This document shows positions 1-10,872 of a DNA stretch of 64,000 bases, one piece after another (positions within the stretch are counted from its first letter, which is position 1; each line of letters opens with the position of its first letter). Below the pieces are notes generated by a model. That model worked only from the letters and a program-made list of their open reading frames with translations. It ran no database searches and was not told the origin of the DNA. Origin of the DNA: an uncultured Hyphomicrobiales bacterium (GTDB taxonomy: Bacteria > Pseudomonadota > Alphaproteobacteria > Rhizobiales > Devosiaceae); NCBI GenBank assembly GCA_903828145.1, contig CAIKKY010000010.1, forward strand, positions 100,039-164,038, given 5' to 3'. A program made the translations under genes and the position numbers.

Positions 1-1
1 G

Positions 2-664
2 ATGGCCGGCAAGGTTGCCATCGTCTGCGGCTATGGCGACGTGGGCAAAGGCTCCGCCCAGTCGCTCAAGGGCTCGGGTGCCCGCGTGCTCGTGACCGAA
101 GTCGATCCGATCTGCGCGCTGCAGGCCGCCATGGACGGATTTGAAGTTGTCACGCTCGAAGAAGCCGCGCAGCGCGCCGATATCGTCGTAACCGCGACCG
201 GCAACAAGGACGTGGTGACGCTTGACCACATCCGCCAGTTCAAGGACATGGCCATCGTCTGCAACATCGGCCATTTCGACAACGAGATTCAGGTTGCCGC
301 GCTGCGCAACTTCAAGTGGACCAACGTCAAGCCGCAGGTCGATATCGTCGAGATGAGTTCGGGCAAGCGCATTGTGCTCCTGTCCGAAGGCCGTCTCGTC
401 AACCTCGGCAATGCCACCGGCCACCCCAGCTTTGTGATGTCGGCCTCGTTCTCCAACCAGACGCTGGCCCAGATCGAACTGTGGACCAATGGCAAGACCA
501 TGGAAAACGCCGTGCACGTGCTGCCCAAGCATCTCGACGAGAAAGTGGCCGAGCTGCACCTCGCCAAGCTTGGGGCCAAACTGACGAAACTGACCAAGCC
601 GCAGGCCGATTATATCGGCGTCAGCGATCAGGGACCGTTCAAATCAGGTCAGTACCGCTACTGA
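2..664 (+). CDS. ahcY: Adenosylhomocysteinase, C-terminal part (5' end outside window)
   Basis: Translated product contains [23 protein letters not shown]-binding motif and [12 protein letters not shown]-terminus KSGQYRY typical of SAHH. Confidence 0.97.
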   Translation: MAGKVAIVCGYGDVGKGSAQSLKGSGARVLVTEVDPICALQAAMDGFEVVTLEEAAQRADIVVTATGNKDVVTLDHIRQFKDMAIVCNIGHFDNEIQVAALRNFKWTNVKPQVDIVEMSSGKRIVLLSEGRLVNLGNATGHPSFVMSASFSNQTLAQIELWTNGKTMENAVHVLPKHLDEKVAELHLAKLGAKLTKLTKPQADYIGVSDQGPFKSGQYRY

Positions 665-673
665 TACCGGAAA

Positions 674-703
674 AAAGGGCGCCTTCGGGCGCCCTTTGTT
701 TTT
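674..703 (+). terminator. Rho-independent terminator after ahcY
   Basis: AAAGGGCGCC-TTCG-GGCGCCCTTT hairpin followed by GTTTTT. Confidence 0.9.
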
Positions 704-744
704 GGGGGGAGTGGGAAATTTTTTCCCGGCAAATCAGATGGTTG

Positions 745-760
745 TTAACCATACGTTCAC
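745..760 (+). promoter_or_regulatory. Candidate CtrA-type site upstream of divL-like gene
   Basis: TTAA-CCATACG-TTCAC: one mismatch to TTAA-N7-TTAAC and also contains the half-site TTAACCAT. Confidence 0.4.
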
Positions 761-987
761 TGTTCGGGCCGGGGTCAACTCCCCTCGTACCCATCTTCCC
801 CAAAGACGACATGTAATTAGACTCTTTTTGCGCGAATCGCGGCCCGCTATGTTGCGGTGATTCGCGGGGCATGAGGTCTAGCGCCGCGATCCTGATGGGC
901 AGTGCTGTTGCGCGCCCGTCGGTGCGGTCAGTACCACGGCTGTCGGCGGGCAGTCTGAGTTGCGGAAATCACAATCAGGGGCTGGGC

Positions 988-3438
988 ATGGGGCCGGAAA
1001 CTTTCCGGAACGTAAGAGGATTCGCGGGGTGCTCCGTGGGTCTATTGGCACTGGTTGCGGCATCTCCCGCACTGGCGCAGGGTCTTACGCCCGCCACGCT
1101 GTTGAGCGCCGCCCCGATAACCATGGCCGTGGGCGCTGTCGCCTTTGCGCTGATTGCCGCCGAAGTGACCCGCCGCGTCATGCGCGATCTCGGCCGGTCA
1201 CGCGTCAGCGCGGCCGAACAGGCAGCCGGGCTCCGCGCCCGCATTGATGAATATGAAGGGCTGCTGTCCGCCGGCCGCGAACTGGTGGTCCTGTGGGCCG
1301 ACCGCGACGATACCCCGCGCTTTCTCGGGCCGGCGTCCTCGGTGCTGCCTGTCGGCAGATGGGCCGAAAGCGCCCTCAATTTCAGCGAATGGCTAGACGA
1401 TGCCGAGGCGCGCCTCCTCGCGCATGCCGTGCATGATCTGCGCCAAGCGGGCCGTACCTTTGAAGTCACGCTGAAAGCGAGCGACGGCCGTATGATCCGC
1501 GCCTTCGGCACCGTGCTCGGCACGGGCGCCGCGCTGCGGCTTCGCCCGGCGTCACTCCAGCCGGAGACCGGCGCAGAGACCGTTTCCAGTGGCTTGGATA
1601 TCGGCGCAGAGCGCGCCCTGATCTCGGGCCTCGCGGACCCGGCCTTCCTCCGCAATGCCGATGGCGAACTGGTGCATGTCAACGCCGCCTATATGGCGCT
1701 CGCCTCAGCGCTCGGGCGCCGCCGGGCTGATGGCGGCCGCCCCGAACTTGTTGACCAAAGCCTGGTCCAGCGTCACTGGATGGCCGTGACCCAATCCGGC
1801 GAAGCGCATATCAGCAGCGTCACCCTGGGCGATCGCGGCGTCTATGACCTCTGCGAATTTCCGCTGCCAGGCGGCACGGGCGGCTATTTCCGCGCGCGCC
1901 CCGCCTCGGCAAAGACCGAACTTGGGCTCACCTATCTGCGCGCCACCATCGACGCGCTCGAACGCCCGATTGCGATCTTCGGGCCGGGCCGTGAGCTGGT
2001 TGAAGTCAACCGCGCCTATTGCGACCTCTGGGGCCTCGATCCCGACTTCCTGCGTCCGGGCCTCGATGAGCGCGCCATTCTCGACAGGCTGCGGACCGAG
2101 GGCAAGCTGCCAGCGGAGCCGGACTATCAGGCGTGGCGTGCCCGGCATCTCAGCGCCTACGACCTGAAGGCGCCCGAAGAGCGCGCTGCGTGGCACCTGC
2201 CCAACGGGCGTACGCTCAGCCTCGTGGCCGGTCCTGCCGGCGTGCCGGGCAGCGTGGTCTATGTCTTTGAGGACATTACCGATCAGCTCAGGCTGCAAAG
2301 TGCCCACAAGGCCATTCTCGATGTACAGCGCTCCACCCTCAACGCGCTGTCGGAAGCCGTGGCGGTGTTCGGCACCAATGGACGGCTGACCCTCGCCAAC
2401 CCGCGCCTCGCGACCCTGTGGCGGCTGCCGACCGATATGCTGGCCAAAAATCCGCATATCGACCAGATCGCCGTGGCGGCGGGGCAGGCCATGCCCGAGG
2501 ATGGCCGCACCATCTGGATCGAGCTGAAACGCGCCATTATCGATCTGACCCCGGCGCGCGGCGACCAGCAGGGCCGCATCGCGCGCGATGATGGCAAGCT
2601 GCTCGATTACGCCATCACCCGCCTGCCCGACGGGCAGACCATGATGACCTTCCTCGATGTCACCGAAAGCGCCAATTACCAGCGCGTGCTGAAGGAACGG
2701 AACGACGCTCTTGTCACCGCCGACCGCCTGAAGGACGCCTTCGTGCAGAACGTGTCCTACGAGCTGCGCTCGCCGCTCACCAATATCATCGGCTTTGCCG
2801 ACCTGCTGGCCTCAGGCAGCGCCGGGGCGCTCAACGAACGCCAGCGCAACTATACCGATTACATCCGCGCTTCGAGTGTCAGCCTTGGCGTGCTGATCGA
2901 CAACATTCTCGATCTGGCCACCGTCGATGCCGGTATTGCCGAGTTGCGCCCCTCGCCGCAGGATATCGCCGATCTCGTAGAAAAGGCCCGCGCTGGTGTG
3001 GTGGCGGCCTTCCCAAGGACCAATGGCAAGGCACCGCTCGATATCAGGGTGCGGATCGCTTCCGGGCTTCCGCCGCTTGTCGCCGATGGAACGCGCGTGG
3101 TTCAGGTGCTCTATAATCTCCTCGCCAATTCGGCCCGCTATGCCGATGAATCCGGCGAAATCAGCCTCAGCGTCGAAAGCCGCAACAACCGCATCCAGTT
3201 CATCGTCGAAGACGAAGGCACGCGCTCGGGCGAGCAGGTGCGCGCCGCCATTGCCGATACCTATGATCCGACGGTGCTGGCGGCACGACAGCGCGGTGAG
3301 GGCCTGGGCCTCGCCATTGTCAGGGCTTTCGTCAGCCTGCATGGCGGCACCATCTCCACCGAGGCGCGGGCGCCGAGGGGCACGCGCGTGGTGGTGAGCC
3401 TGCCGGCCGACGTGGCCGTCGCTGGTGCGGCTGAGTAA
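988..3438 (+). CDS. divL: DivL-like cell-cycle sensor kinase homologue (multi-PAS, HATPase) with Tyr replacing phospho-acceptor His
   Basis: DHp motif reads FVQNVSYELRSPLTNIIGF (SYELR instead of SHELR); C-terminal GEGLGLAIVRAFVSLHGG ATPase motif; next to ahcY/tsaE. Start chosen at ATG 988 (ORF open from 871). Confidence 0.8.
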   Translation: MGPETFRNVRGFAGCSVGLLALVAASPALAQGLTPATLLSAAPITMAVGAVAFALIAAEVTRRVMRDLGRSRVSAAEQAAGLRARIDEYEGLLSAGRELVVLWADRDDTPRFLGPASSVLPVGRWAESALNFSEWLDDAEARLLAHAVHDLRQAGRTFEVTLKASDGRMIRAFGTVLGTGAALRLRPASLQPETGAETVSSGLDIGAERALISGLADPAFLRNADGELVHVNAAYMALASALGRRRADGGRPELVDQSLVQRHWMAVTQSGEAHISSVTLGDRGVYDLCEFPLPGGTGGYFRARPASAKTELGLTYLRATIDALERPIAIFGPGRELVEVNRAYCDLWGLDPDFLRPGLDERAILDRLRTEGKLPAEPDYQAWRARHLSAYDLKAPEERAAWHLPNGRTLSLVAGPAGVPGSVVYVFEDITDQLRLQSAHKAILDVQRSTLNALSEAVAVFGTNGRLTLANPRLATLWRLPTDMLAKNPHIDQIAVAAGQAMPEDGRTIWIELKRAIIDLTPARGDQQGRIARDDGKLLDYAITRLPDGQTMMTFLDVTESANYQRVLKERNDALVTADRLKDAFVQNVSYELRSPLTNIIGFADLLASGSAGALNERQRNYTDYIRASSVSLGVLIDNILDLATVDAGIAELRPSPQDIADLVEKARAGVVAAFPRTNGKAPLDIRVRIASGLPPLVADGTRVVQVLYNLLANSARYADESGEISLSVESRNNRIQFIVEDEGTRSGEQVRAAIADTYDPTVLAARQRGEGLGLAIVRAFVSLHGGTISTEARAPRGTRVVVSLPADVAVAGAAE

Positions 3439-3439
3439 C

Positions 3440-3877
3440 ATGCCCGCCGTGTTTCTCCCCGATGATCATGCGACCGCCGCTTATGGCGCGCGGCTCGCGG
3501 CCCTGCTCCGGCCCGGGGACCTTGTGCTGCTCATCGGCGATCTGGGGGCGGGGAAAACCGCCCTGGCCCGCGCCATGATCCGCGCCCTTCTTGCTGATCC
3601 GGGGATGGATGTCCCGTCGCCCAGTTTTGCGCTCGTGCAGCCCTACGAGGGCACAGGGCAGCGGGTGCTCCACGCCGACCTTTACCGCCTCACCAACCCG
3701 CGCGAGGTTGATGAGCTCGGCCTGCTCGATGATCCGCAGGCCATCGTGCTGGTTGAATGGCCTGAGCGCGACCCCGACCTCATGGCGCGCGCCGATGTGC
3801 AGGTCACGCTGGAAATTCCCCGAGGCGCGGAGGGGCGACAAATCGAGACACGCTTTGCCGACACCCGCACGCTCTGA
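3440..3877 (+). CDS. tsaE: tRNA threonylcarbamoyladenosine biosynthesis ATPase TsaE
   Basis: LIGDLGAGKTALARAMIRAL Walker A, VPSPSFALVQPYEG, HADLYRL motifs. Confidence 0.93.
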   Translation: MPAVFLPDDHATAAYGARLAALLRPGDLVLLIGDLGAGKTALARAMIRALLADPGMDVPSPSFALVQPYEGTGQRVLHADLYRLTNPREVDELGLLDDPQAIVLVEWPERDPDLMARADVQVTLEIPRGAEGRQIETRFADTRTL

Positions 3878-3915
3878 GGCTGGACATCGGCATCCCCACT
3901 CGGTCTGATGCGGCC

Positions 3916-6900
3916 ATGCGTCGAGAGTCGGTTTTCACCATTGCCTCCCATGCGCCGTTTCTCGAAACGCTGGTCGCCCGCCTGCGCGACGGCACGCTGC
4001 TGCCCGGCCACGATCTGCAAGGCCCGTTCGGGCTGGCCGATATCACCATCGTCCTGCCGACCCGTCGCGCCCGGCTGGCGCTCGCCGATGCCTTCGCCCG
4101 CTCCTTCGGCGGCTCGGTTCTGTTGCCCGATATCCGCACCTTTGGCGGCGAAGCGCCCGATGAGGAGCCTTTCCTGCCGCCCTTTGATGCGCCGCCTCTG
4201 CCGCGCGCCGTGCCGCCTTTCTTCCGCACCCTGACGCTGGCGCGGCTGGTCGATGCCTGGGCGCGGTCCGAACAGGGCCGGGCGCTCCTGTCCAACCCGC
4301 CCTCCGCCGCTGAAATCTTCGGCCTCGCGGATAGTCTCGGGCAAGTCATCGATGATCTTGCCATTGAGGGCGGCAGTCTGGCAGCGCTCGAAGCGGGCAT
4401 GGCACTCGAATTGGCCGAGAACTGGCTTGAGATGCGGCAGCTCCTCGATATCGCGCTTGAGGTCTGGCCCAAGGTGCTCGCTGCCGAGGGCCGCGACGAC
4501 GCCGCAAAGCTCCGCAACGAGCGGTTACGCCGCGAGGCCGACGCCATCCACGATATTTACGGCGACAGGCCGGTGATCGCGGCGGGCTCGACCGGCTCAA
4601 TTCCCGCCACGGCGAACCTGCTCAGGGCCATCACGCGGCTTCCGCAGGGCGTGGTGGTTTTGCCCGGGGTGGATACCAGCCTCAGCGATGGTGAATTCGC
4701 CACGCTGCGCAAAGCCGAGGCCAACCCGCAGGGCCATCCGCACTATGTGCTGATGAAGCTGCTCGCCGCCCTGGGTATCCTGCCCGGGGCCGTGCGTGAG
4801 TTGTCGACCCCGCCGGGCGAGCGGACCGACCAGCTCGACAGGCCGGGCTCCGAAGCGCGGACGGCTCTTGTGCGCGCAGCATTGGCCTTGCCCGATGCGA
4901 CGGCGGATTGGCCGGAGCGGCGCACGCGGATTGACATCGCGGCGGCCCTCCATGGCACGGGCCCCCGCCCGACCGCTGATGTGGCGCTCCTCAAGGCCCG
5001 CACCGAAGATGAAGAAGCCCGCGCCATTGCCCTTGCGGCCCGCGACGCGCTGGAGCGAAAGCTGACCGTCGGCATCATTTCGCCCGACCAGACCCTGTCG
5101 CGCCGCATTGCTGCCGAACTCCGCCGCTTCGAGATTGTGCTCGATGACGCCGCCGGGACGCCGCTCGCGCAATCGCCCATCGGACGCCTCGTGCGGCTCG
5201 CGATTGGTATTGCCGAAACCACCGGTCCGGTCCAGATCATGTCGCTGCTGCAAAACCGCGCGGTGACGCTGGGTCTTCCCCGGGCCGAGGTCAGCCGCCT
5301 CATGGCCCGCCTTGATGGTGGCGTGTTGCGGGGCCGTCGGCTCGGCGATGGCCTTGCCGGGCTCGCCACAGCCATTCAACAGGCGCTCAAGGCGAGCGAC
5401 GATACCGGGCCGCTCCTCGACCTCATGGAGCGGCTGGGGCATGCCCTGGCCCCGCTCAGCGCGCTGCTCAGCCGCGACACGATCACCGTGCCGGATTTCG
5501 CCGGGGCCGTGATGGCGACCCTCGAGGCCCTGATGGCGGGCGGCCTGCCCGATGCCCTGCCGCCGGGGTTTGATGCACTCGCGCTCTGGGCCCGTGAAAT
5601 CGCCGACGCCGAAGAAGGTGGCCCGCCGTTCCGCCCCGATGCGCTTGAGGCCGTGTTCCACGCGCTGACAGCGGGGCGCACCGTGCAGCCGGTGCGGCCG
5701 GGCCGCGACGATATTGCCATCTGGGGCCGTCTTGAAGCGCGCCTGATGCGGCGTGACATGATGATCCTTGCCGGCCTCAACGAGGAAATCTGGCCCGATG
5801 CTGCTGACCCCGGTCCCTGGCTCAGCCGCTCGATGCGCATCGCGGCGGGGCTGGAACCGCCGGAATTCCAGCAGGGGCAGGCCGCCCATGATTTCGAAAT
5901 GGCGCTTGGCAATCCGCATGTGGTGCTGGCCTACGCCGAACGGCGCGGCACGGCCCCGGCGCTGCCCTCGCGGCTGGTGCAGCGCCTTGTCGCCTTTATC
6001 GGCAAAGGCGAGTCGGACGCGCTCATCGCCAAGGGTGCGGTCTGGACTGCCGCCGCCCGGGCGCTCGATGCTTCATCCGCCCCGCCCGTCCCGGCACTCA
6101 GACCCACGCCAAGACCGCCCGTCCATCTGCGGCCGAAACAGCTCTCGGTCACGCGGATCGAAACGCTTATCCGGTCCCCCTATGATGTCTATGCCCGCTC
6201 GGTGCTGGGGCTCGTCCCGCTTGAACCGCTCGGTCAGCCGCTTGATGCCCGCGAGGTTGGCACGCTGGCCCACGATATTTTCGCCCGCTTCATCACCGAG
6301 GGGGGCGATCCGATGGACCCGGACGCCCGCGCGCGCCTGATCGCCATTACTGAAACGGCGTCCGAAGGGCTCGAAGCCATTGGCGACCGCCGCGACATCT
6401 GGTTGAACCGCTTCAAAGACGTCATCGACGCCTTTTTGCGGTTCGAGCGCGACCGTAATGGCCAGATCGCTGAGCGGCACGCCGAAATTGCTGGCGAATG
6501 GCGGCTCCCCTCTGGCTTCACGCTCACCGGCAAGGCAGATCGCGTCGATATTCGCACCGATGGCCGCGTCGCGCTGATTGATTTCAAAACCGGTCGCGTG
6601 CCCGAAGGCAAGGACATGAAGGCACTGCTGAAGCCGCAACTGCTCTTGGAAGCGGCCATGGCGGAGGCCGGCGCCTTCGCCGGGCTCGGGAGTCTGGCCC
6701 CGGCCTCACTCGCCTATATCAAGATTGCGCTCGGCCCCAACCCGTGGACGGAAAAGCCCGTGGGTGGCGAGGATCAGGCGCTGGTCGATGCCGTCAGTCG
6801 GGTGAAGACCCTGCTCAACCGGCACGTTGAGGCCCTGCTGCTGAGCGATGACCTTCCCATGGCCCCGCATGTGCTGCCCGATGAAAAACAGAACTTTGAG

Positions 6901-6963
6901 GGCGCCTATGACCATCTGATGCGCCGCGACGAATGGGCCCTCAGCGGGGAGGACGAGCAATGA
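3916..6963 (+). CDS. addB: Double-strand break repair protein AddB (alphaproteobacterial type)
   Basis: 1015 aa, C-terminal PD-(D/E)XK-like VALIDFKTGR nuclease motif; immediately upstream of addA. Confidence 0.92.
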   Translation: MRRESVFTIASHAPFLETLVARLRDGTLLPGHDLQGPFGLADITIVLPTRRARLALADAFARSFGGSVLLPDIRTFGGEAPDEEPFLPPFDAPPLPRAVPPFFRTLTLARLVDAWARSEQGRALLSNPPSAAEIFGLADSLGQVIDDLAIEGGSLAALEAGMALELAENWLEMRQLLDIALEVWPKVLAAEGRDDAAKLRNERLRREADAIHDIYGDRPVIAAGSTGSIPATANLLRAITRLPQGVVVLPGVDTSLSDGEFATLRKAEANPQGHPHYVLMKLLAALGILPGAVRELSTPPGERTDQLDRPGSEARTALVRAALALPDATADWPERRTRIDIAAALHGTGPRPTADVALLKARTEDEEARAIALAARDALERKLTVGIISPDQTLSRRIAAELRRFEIVLDDAAGTPLAQSPIGRLVRLAIGIAETTGPVQIMSLLQNRAVTLGLPRAEVSRLMARLDGGVLRGRRLGDGLAGLATAIQQALKASDDTGPLLDLMERLGHALAPLSALLSRDTITVPDFAGAVMATLEALMAGGLPDALPPGFDALALWAREIADAEEGGPPFRPDALEAVFHALTAGRTVQPVRPGRDDIAIWGRLEARLMRRDMMILAGLNEEIWPDAADPGPWLSRSMRIAAGLEPPEFQQGQAAHDFEMALGNPHVVLAYAERRGTAPALPSRLVQRLVAFIGKGESDALIAKGAVWTAAARALDASSAPPVPALRPTPRPPVHLRPKQLSVTRIETLIRSPYDVYARSVLGLVPLEPLGQPLDAREVGTLAHDIFARFITEGGDPMDPDARARLIAITETASEGLEAIGDRRDIWLNRFKDVIDAFLRFERDRNGQIAERHAEIAGEWRLPSGFTLTGKADRVDIRTDGRVALIDFKTGRVPEGKDMKALLKPQLLLEAAMAEAGAFAGLGSLAPASLAYIKIALGPNPWTEKPVGGEDQALVDAVSRVKTLLNRHVEALLLSDDLPMAPHVLPDEKQNFEGAYDHLMRRDEWALSGEDEQ

Positions 6964-9900
6964 CCGAACGTCCGCTGCTGCTTCCGCTCCCGCGTGACCT
7001 CACCGACAGCCAGCGGCGCGCTGCCGACCCTGCGCTCTCCATCTGGGTGGAGGCCAATGCCGGCTCAGGCAAGACCCGCGTCCTGACCGACCGTGTGCTG
7101 CGCCTGCTGCTCGATGGGGCGCGGCCCGACCAGATCCTCTGCCTCACCTATACCAAGGCAGCGGCGGCTGAAATGCGCGACCGCGTGGGCCGCAGTCTCG
7201 CCGCCTGGGCTCTCGCCACCCCTGAAGCCCTTGCGGCAAATCTGAGCGATCTCATTGGCACCGCGCCCGAACCCGCAGCGCTCGGCCGGGCCCGCACCCT
7301 GTTTGCCCATGCGCTCGAAACGCCGGGCGGCCTGAAAATCCAGACCATTCACGCCTTCGCTGAAAGCGTGCTGCACCGCTTTCCGGTTGAAGCGGGCGTG
7401 CCCTTCGATTTCGGCGTCATCGAAGACGAGGAAAAGACCGCGCTGGTGATTGCCGCGCGCGACCGCGTTCTGGCCGAGGGCCTGTCCGGCTCCGATGGCG
7501 CAGCACAGGCGGTGGACGTGCTGTTCGATGCCATCAGCGACCATACGCTCAATGCCGCCATTGACGCGGCGCTGGCCGATACCACGCGGCTGAAAACCGT
7601 CCTGCGCGACCCGGCGGCCGCCGCGAAAGCGCTCGCGGACTTCCTCGGCATTGATCCGGCCCTGCGCCGCGCCGATGTCGAGCGCGATATCGTTGCCGGA
7701 TCGCTGCTCGACCCGAGCGACCTCGACACCATTGTCACCTGGCGCGATGCTGCCGATAAGCCCGTGGGCTTTGCGCGCTTTGTAAAGGACCATAAATTTC
7801 ACGCCCCCGATGCGGCGGCGCTGATGGCCATCTGCCTCACGCAAGAGGGCGGCGAACGCCTCAAGCCGTTCAACAAGGCGTTTGAGGCCGATCTGCCCGA
7901 TCTCTGCGACCGCATGCGGGCCGAGATCACGCGCGTATACGCCTTGTCGGAAACCCTGAAGCGCGTCGGCGTCTTCGAGCGCTCTTCCGCCCTCATGCTG
8001 CTGCTGAATCTCATCATAGCGCGCTATGAGGCCGAAAAAGCCGCCCGGGCCCGCCTCGATTTCGAAGATCTGATTGCCGCCCTGTCGCGCCTTCTCGGCG
8101 ATCAGAGCCGCGGCCCCTGGGTGCGCTACAAGCTCGATGGCGGTATCAGCCACGTGTTGATCGACGAGGGTCAGGACACCAATCCCGAGCAGTGGAAGCT
8201 GATCCGCCCGCTGGCCGAGGAAATCCTGGGCTCGGGCGGGATCGACCGCCCGCGCAGCCTGTTCGCTGTGGGCGATGGCAAGCAGTCGATCTATTCCTTT
8301 CAGGGCGCAGACCCCAAGCGCTTCCGCGATGAACGCGAGAGCCTGCAGGATACGGCAAAACAGAACCACCGCCCCTTCGAGCGCGTGCGCCTCACCACCA
8401 GTTTCCGGACCCTTTCGAGCGTGTTGCTGGCCGTTGATCGGGTGTTTGAAGATGAGGCGCGCCGGGTGGCGGTGCTCGAGGACCTGCGGGTCGAACACCG
8501 CACGGCGCGGCGCGACGAGGGCGGCCATGTGACGCTCTGGCCGCTGGTCGAGCAACCGGTGAAAGCAGCGCCGCTGGAGGAATGGCCGCTGGAGGCCGCT
8601 TCGGGCACCGGCTCGCCGCAGCGGCAACTGGCGGAGCGGATCGCGGCCACCATCAGCCAGTGGGTCGCTAATGGCCGGCCGCTAGAACACCGGGGCCGTG
8701 CCGTTGGTGCCGATGACGTGCTGGTTCTGGTGCAGACCCGCTCGGTGCTGTTCCACGAAATCATCCGCGCCTTGCGCGCTGCGGGACTTGCTACCCCCGG
8801 TGCCGACCGCCTGCAGGTGACCGGCCATATCGCCGTGCGCGACCTGCTGGCGCTGAGCGATGTGCTGCTCAACCCGACCGATGATCTGCAACTGGCCGCG
8901 CTGCTGCGGTCACCGCTTTTTGACGTGAGCGAAGACCAGTTGATGGCGCTGGCGGCCGAGCGCGTGCGCGGCGAGCGGCTCTGGAACCGGCTTGAAACGG
9001 CAACGGACCCAGCAGCAGAAGCCGCGTATCAACGGCTCTATGAGTGGCGACGCCGTCTGGATTTCGACCGACCCTACGAATTTTTCGCCGATGTGCTCTA
9101 TCGCGATGGCGGGCTTGAGCGTTTCCACCGCCGCCTTGGCATCGATGTCGATGATGTGCTTTCCGAGTTTCTGGCGCTGGCGCTCGATCATGAGTCGCGG
9201 CCTGTCCCCGCGCTCCAGGCGTTCCTCGCCGAGATGCGCCACCGCAAGGTCATCATCAAGCGCGAGCTGTCTGAACGCGGCGCGGGCGTGCGCGTCATGA
9301 CCGTGCATGGCGCCAAGGGTCTGGAGGCACCGATCGTCATTCTGGCCGATGCCACGGCGCTCCCCAGCGGCCCCCAGCTCAACCGACCGCTTTATCTCGA
9401 TGAGCACGACCGGTTCATGGTGCACGCCAGCTCAACCGCAACGCATGCGCCCGAAACGCTGGCGCTGCGCGAGGCCGTGCGTGCCCAGCAATTTGAGGAA
9501 TATTGGCGCAAACTCTATGTCGCCATGACCCGCGCCGAAGACGAACTCTATGTCACCGGCATTGCGCCCCAAAAATCGAGCGATACCCAAAGCTGGTATC
9601 AGGCCATTGAGGCGAGCCTCGGTCCGGCCTGTGTTGCAACAACCGCCGACGATGGCGCCGTACACCGGGTCTATCGAAGCCCAGACTCTGTGCCCGTGGC
9701 CCCTGTCCGGGTCCGGCCGGCCGTCCTCGGTCAAAACCAGCCGGCCTTCCTTGCGCCCTCGCCCATCCCCGCGCCACCGCGCCGCGACATCCTGCGGCCA
9801 TCGAGCCTCGGGGATGATGATCCGCTGCATGTGCTCGATACGGCGGCCCAGACCCAGCGCGATACCACGCCGGGGCGCGCGGCTGAACGGGCGCGCGGCG

Positions 9901-10409
9901 AGGGCACGGCGCTCCACGCGCTGTTGCAGCACCTGCCGCGCATCGCGCCCCCTGAGCGCCACGCGATCGGGCTCAAGGCGATGGCGGTTCTGCTCCCCGA
10001 TCAGGCGGCGCGGCACGAGGCTCTGGTCGACAAAGCGCTGTCGATCCTCGATCAGCCCGACCTCCAGCCCCTGTTCGGCCCCCACTCGCGCGCCGAGGTG
10101 CCGTTCCTCGTCGATCTCGTCCGCGACGGCACCCCGATTCGGGCCGCCGGGCGCATAGATCGGCTCGTCGTCACCGAGAGCGGGCGCGTACGTATCATCG
10201 ATTTCAAGTCCGACTCGGTGCCCGCGACCAGCCTCGAAACCGTCAATCCGGCCTATTTGCAGCAGTTGGGGCTCTATGCGCTGTGTGCAACGCAGCTTTT
10301 CCCAGGCAAGGAGATCGAGGCCGCGATCCTCTGGACTGCGCTGGAATCGCTGCTAGAATTGCCTGCCGCCCTGTTGGCGGACTCGGTCCGGGGCTTCACC
10401 TTGAGGTGA
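6960..10409 (+). CDS. addA: Double-strand break repair helicase AddA
   Basis: UvrD-type [53 protein letters not shown]-terminal VRIIDFKSD nuclease motif; overlaps addB stop (ATGA). Confidence 0.95.
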   Translation: MTERPLLLPLPRDLTDSQRRAADPALSIWVEANAGSGKTRVLTDRVLRLLLDGARPDQILCLTYTKAAAAEMRDRVGRSLAAWALATPEALAANLSDLIGTAPEPAALGRARTLFAHALETPGGLKIQTIHAFAESVLHRFPVEAGVPFDFGVIEDEEKTALVIAARDRVLAEGLSGSDGAAQAVDVLFDAISDHTLNAAIDAALADTTRLKTVLRDPAAAAKALADFLGIDPALRRADVERDIVAGSLLDPSDLDTIVTWRDAADKPVGFARFVKDHKFHAPDAAALMAICLTQEGGERLKPFNKAFEADLPDLCDRMRAEITRVYALSETLKRVGVFERSSALMLLLNLIIARYEAEKAARARLDFEDLIAALSRLLGDQSRGPWVRYKLDGGISHVLIDEGQDTNPEQWKLIRPLAEEILGSGGIDRPRSLFAVGDGKQSIYSFQGADPKRFRDERESLQDTAKQNHRPFERVRLTTSFRTLSSVLLAVDRVFEDEARRVAVLEDLRVEHRTARRDEGGHVTLWPLVEQPVKAAPLEEWPLEAASGTGSPQRQLAERIAATISQWVANGRPLEHRGRAVGADDVLVLVQTRSVLFHEIIRALRAAGLATPGADRLQVTGHIAVRDLLALSDVLLNPTDDLQLAALLRSPLFDVSEDQLMALAAERVRGERLWNRLETATDPAAEAAYQRLYEWRRRLDFDRPYEFFADVLYRDGGLERFHRRLGIDVDDVLSEFLALALDHESRPVPALQAFLAEMRHRKVIIKRELSERGAGVRVMTVHGAKGLEAPIVILADATALPSGPQLNRPLYLDEHDRFMVHASSTATHAPETLALREAVRAQQFEEYWRKLYVAMTRAEDELYVTGIAPQKSSDTQSWYQAIEASLGPACVATTADDGAVHRVYRSPDSVPVAPVRVRPAVLGQNQPAFLAPSPIPAPPRRDILRPSSLGDDDPLHVLDTAAQTQRDTTPGRAAERARGEGTALHALLQHLPRIAPPERHAIGLKAMAVLLPDQAARHEALVDKALSILDQPDLQPLFGPHSRAEVPFLVDLVRDGTPIRAAGRIDRLVVTESGRVRIIDFKSDSVPATSLETVNPAYLQQLGLYALCATQLFPGKEIEAAILWTALESLLELPAALLADSVRGFTLR

Positions 10410-10488
10410 GCTTCCTTGTAAGCGCACTGGACTCTGCCTAGCTTTTGGAACACACACACCGCCGGTTAAAACCCAAAAGGCCAATCAC

Positions 10489-10812
10489 ATGACAACCCAC
10501 GTTTCCGACGCCAATTTCGGCGAGGAAGTCCTGTCCGCCAAAGAGCCCGTCCTCGTCGACTTCTGGGCTGAATGGTGCGGCCCCTGCCGGGCGATCTCTC
10601 CGGTGCTCGAAGAGCTGTCCGAAGAGTTGAAGGGCAAGGTGAAGATCGTGAAGCTGAACGTGGATGAGAATCCCGGCACGACCGTGAAATACGGCGTCCG
10701 TTCGATCCCCACCATGATCCTGTTCAAGGGCGGCGAAGCCGCCGATATGAAGATCGGCGCAGGCACCCCCAAGGCGGGCCTTGCCAAGTGGCTGGAAGGC
10801 CACGCGGCCTGA
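10489..10812 (+). CDS. trxA: Thioredoxin
   Basis: [20 protein letters not shown] active site, [11 protein letters not shown]. Confidence 0.97.
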   Translation: MTTHVSDANFGEEVLSAKEPVLVDFWAEWCGPCRAISPVLEELSEELKGKVKIVKLNVDENPGTTVKYGVRSIPTMILFKGGEAADMKIGAGTPKAGLAKWLEGHAA

Positions 10813-10835
10813 TCCTCGAGACTTAAAGGTTGAAT

Positions 10836-10872
10836 AACGCCGCTGGCCCTCGGGTTGGCGGCGTTTGTTTTA
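10836..10872 (+). terminator. Terminator between convergent trxA and folC
   Basis: AACGCCGC...GCGGCGTTTGTTTT hairpin. Confidence 0.7.
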
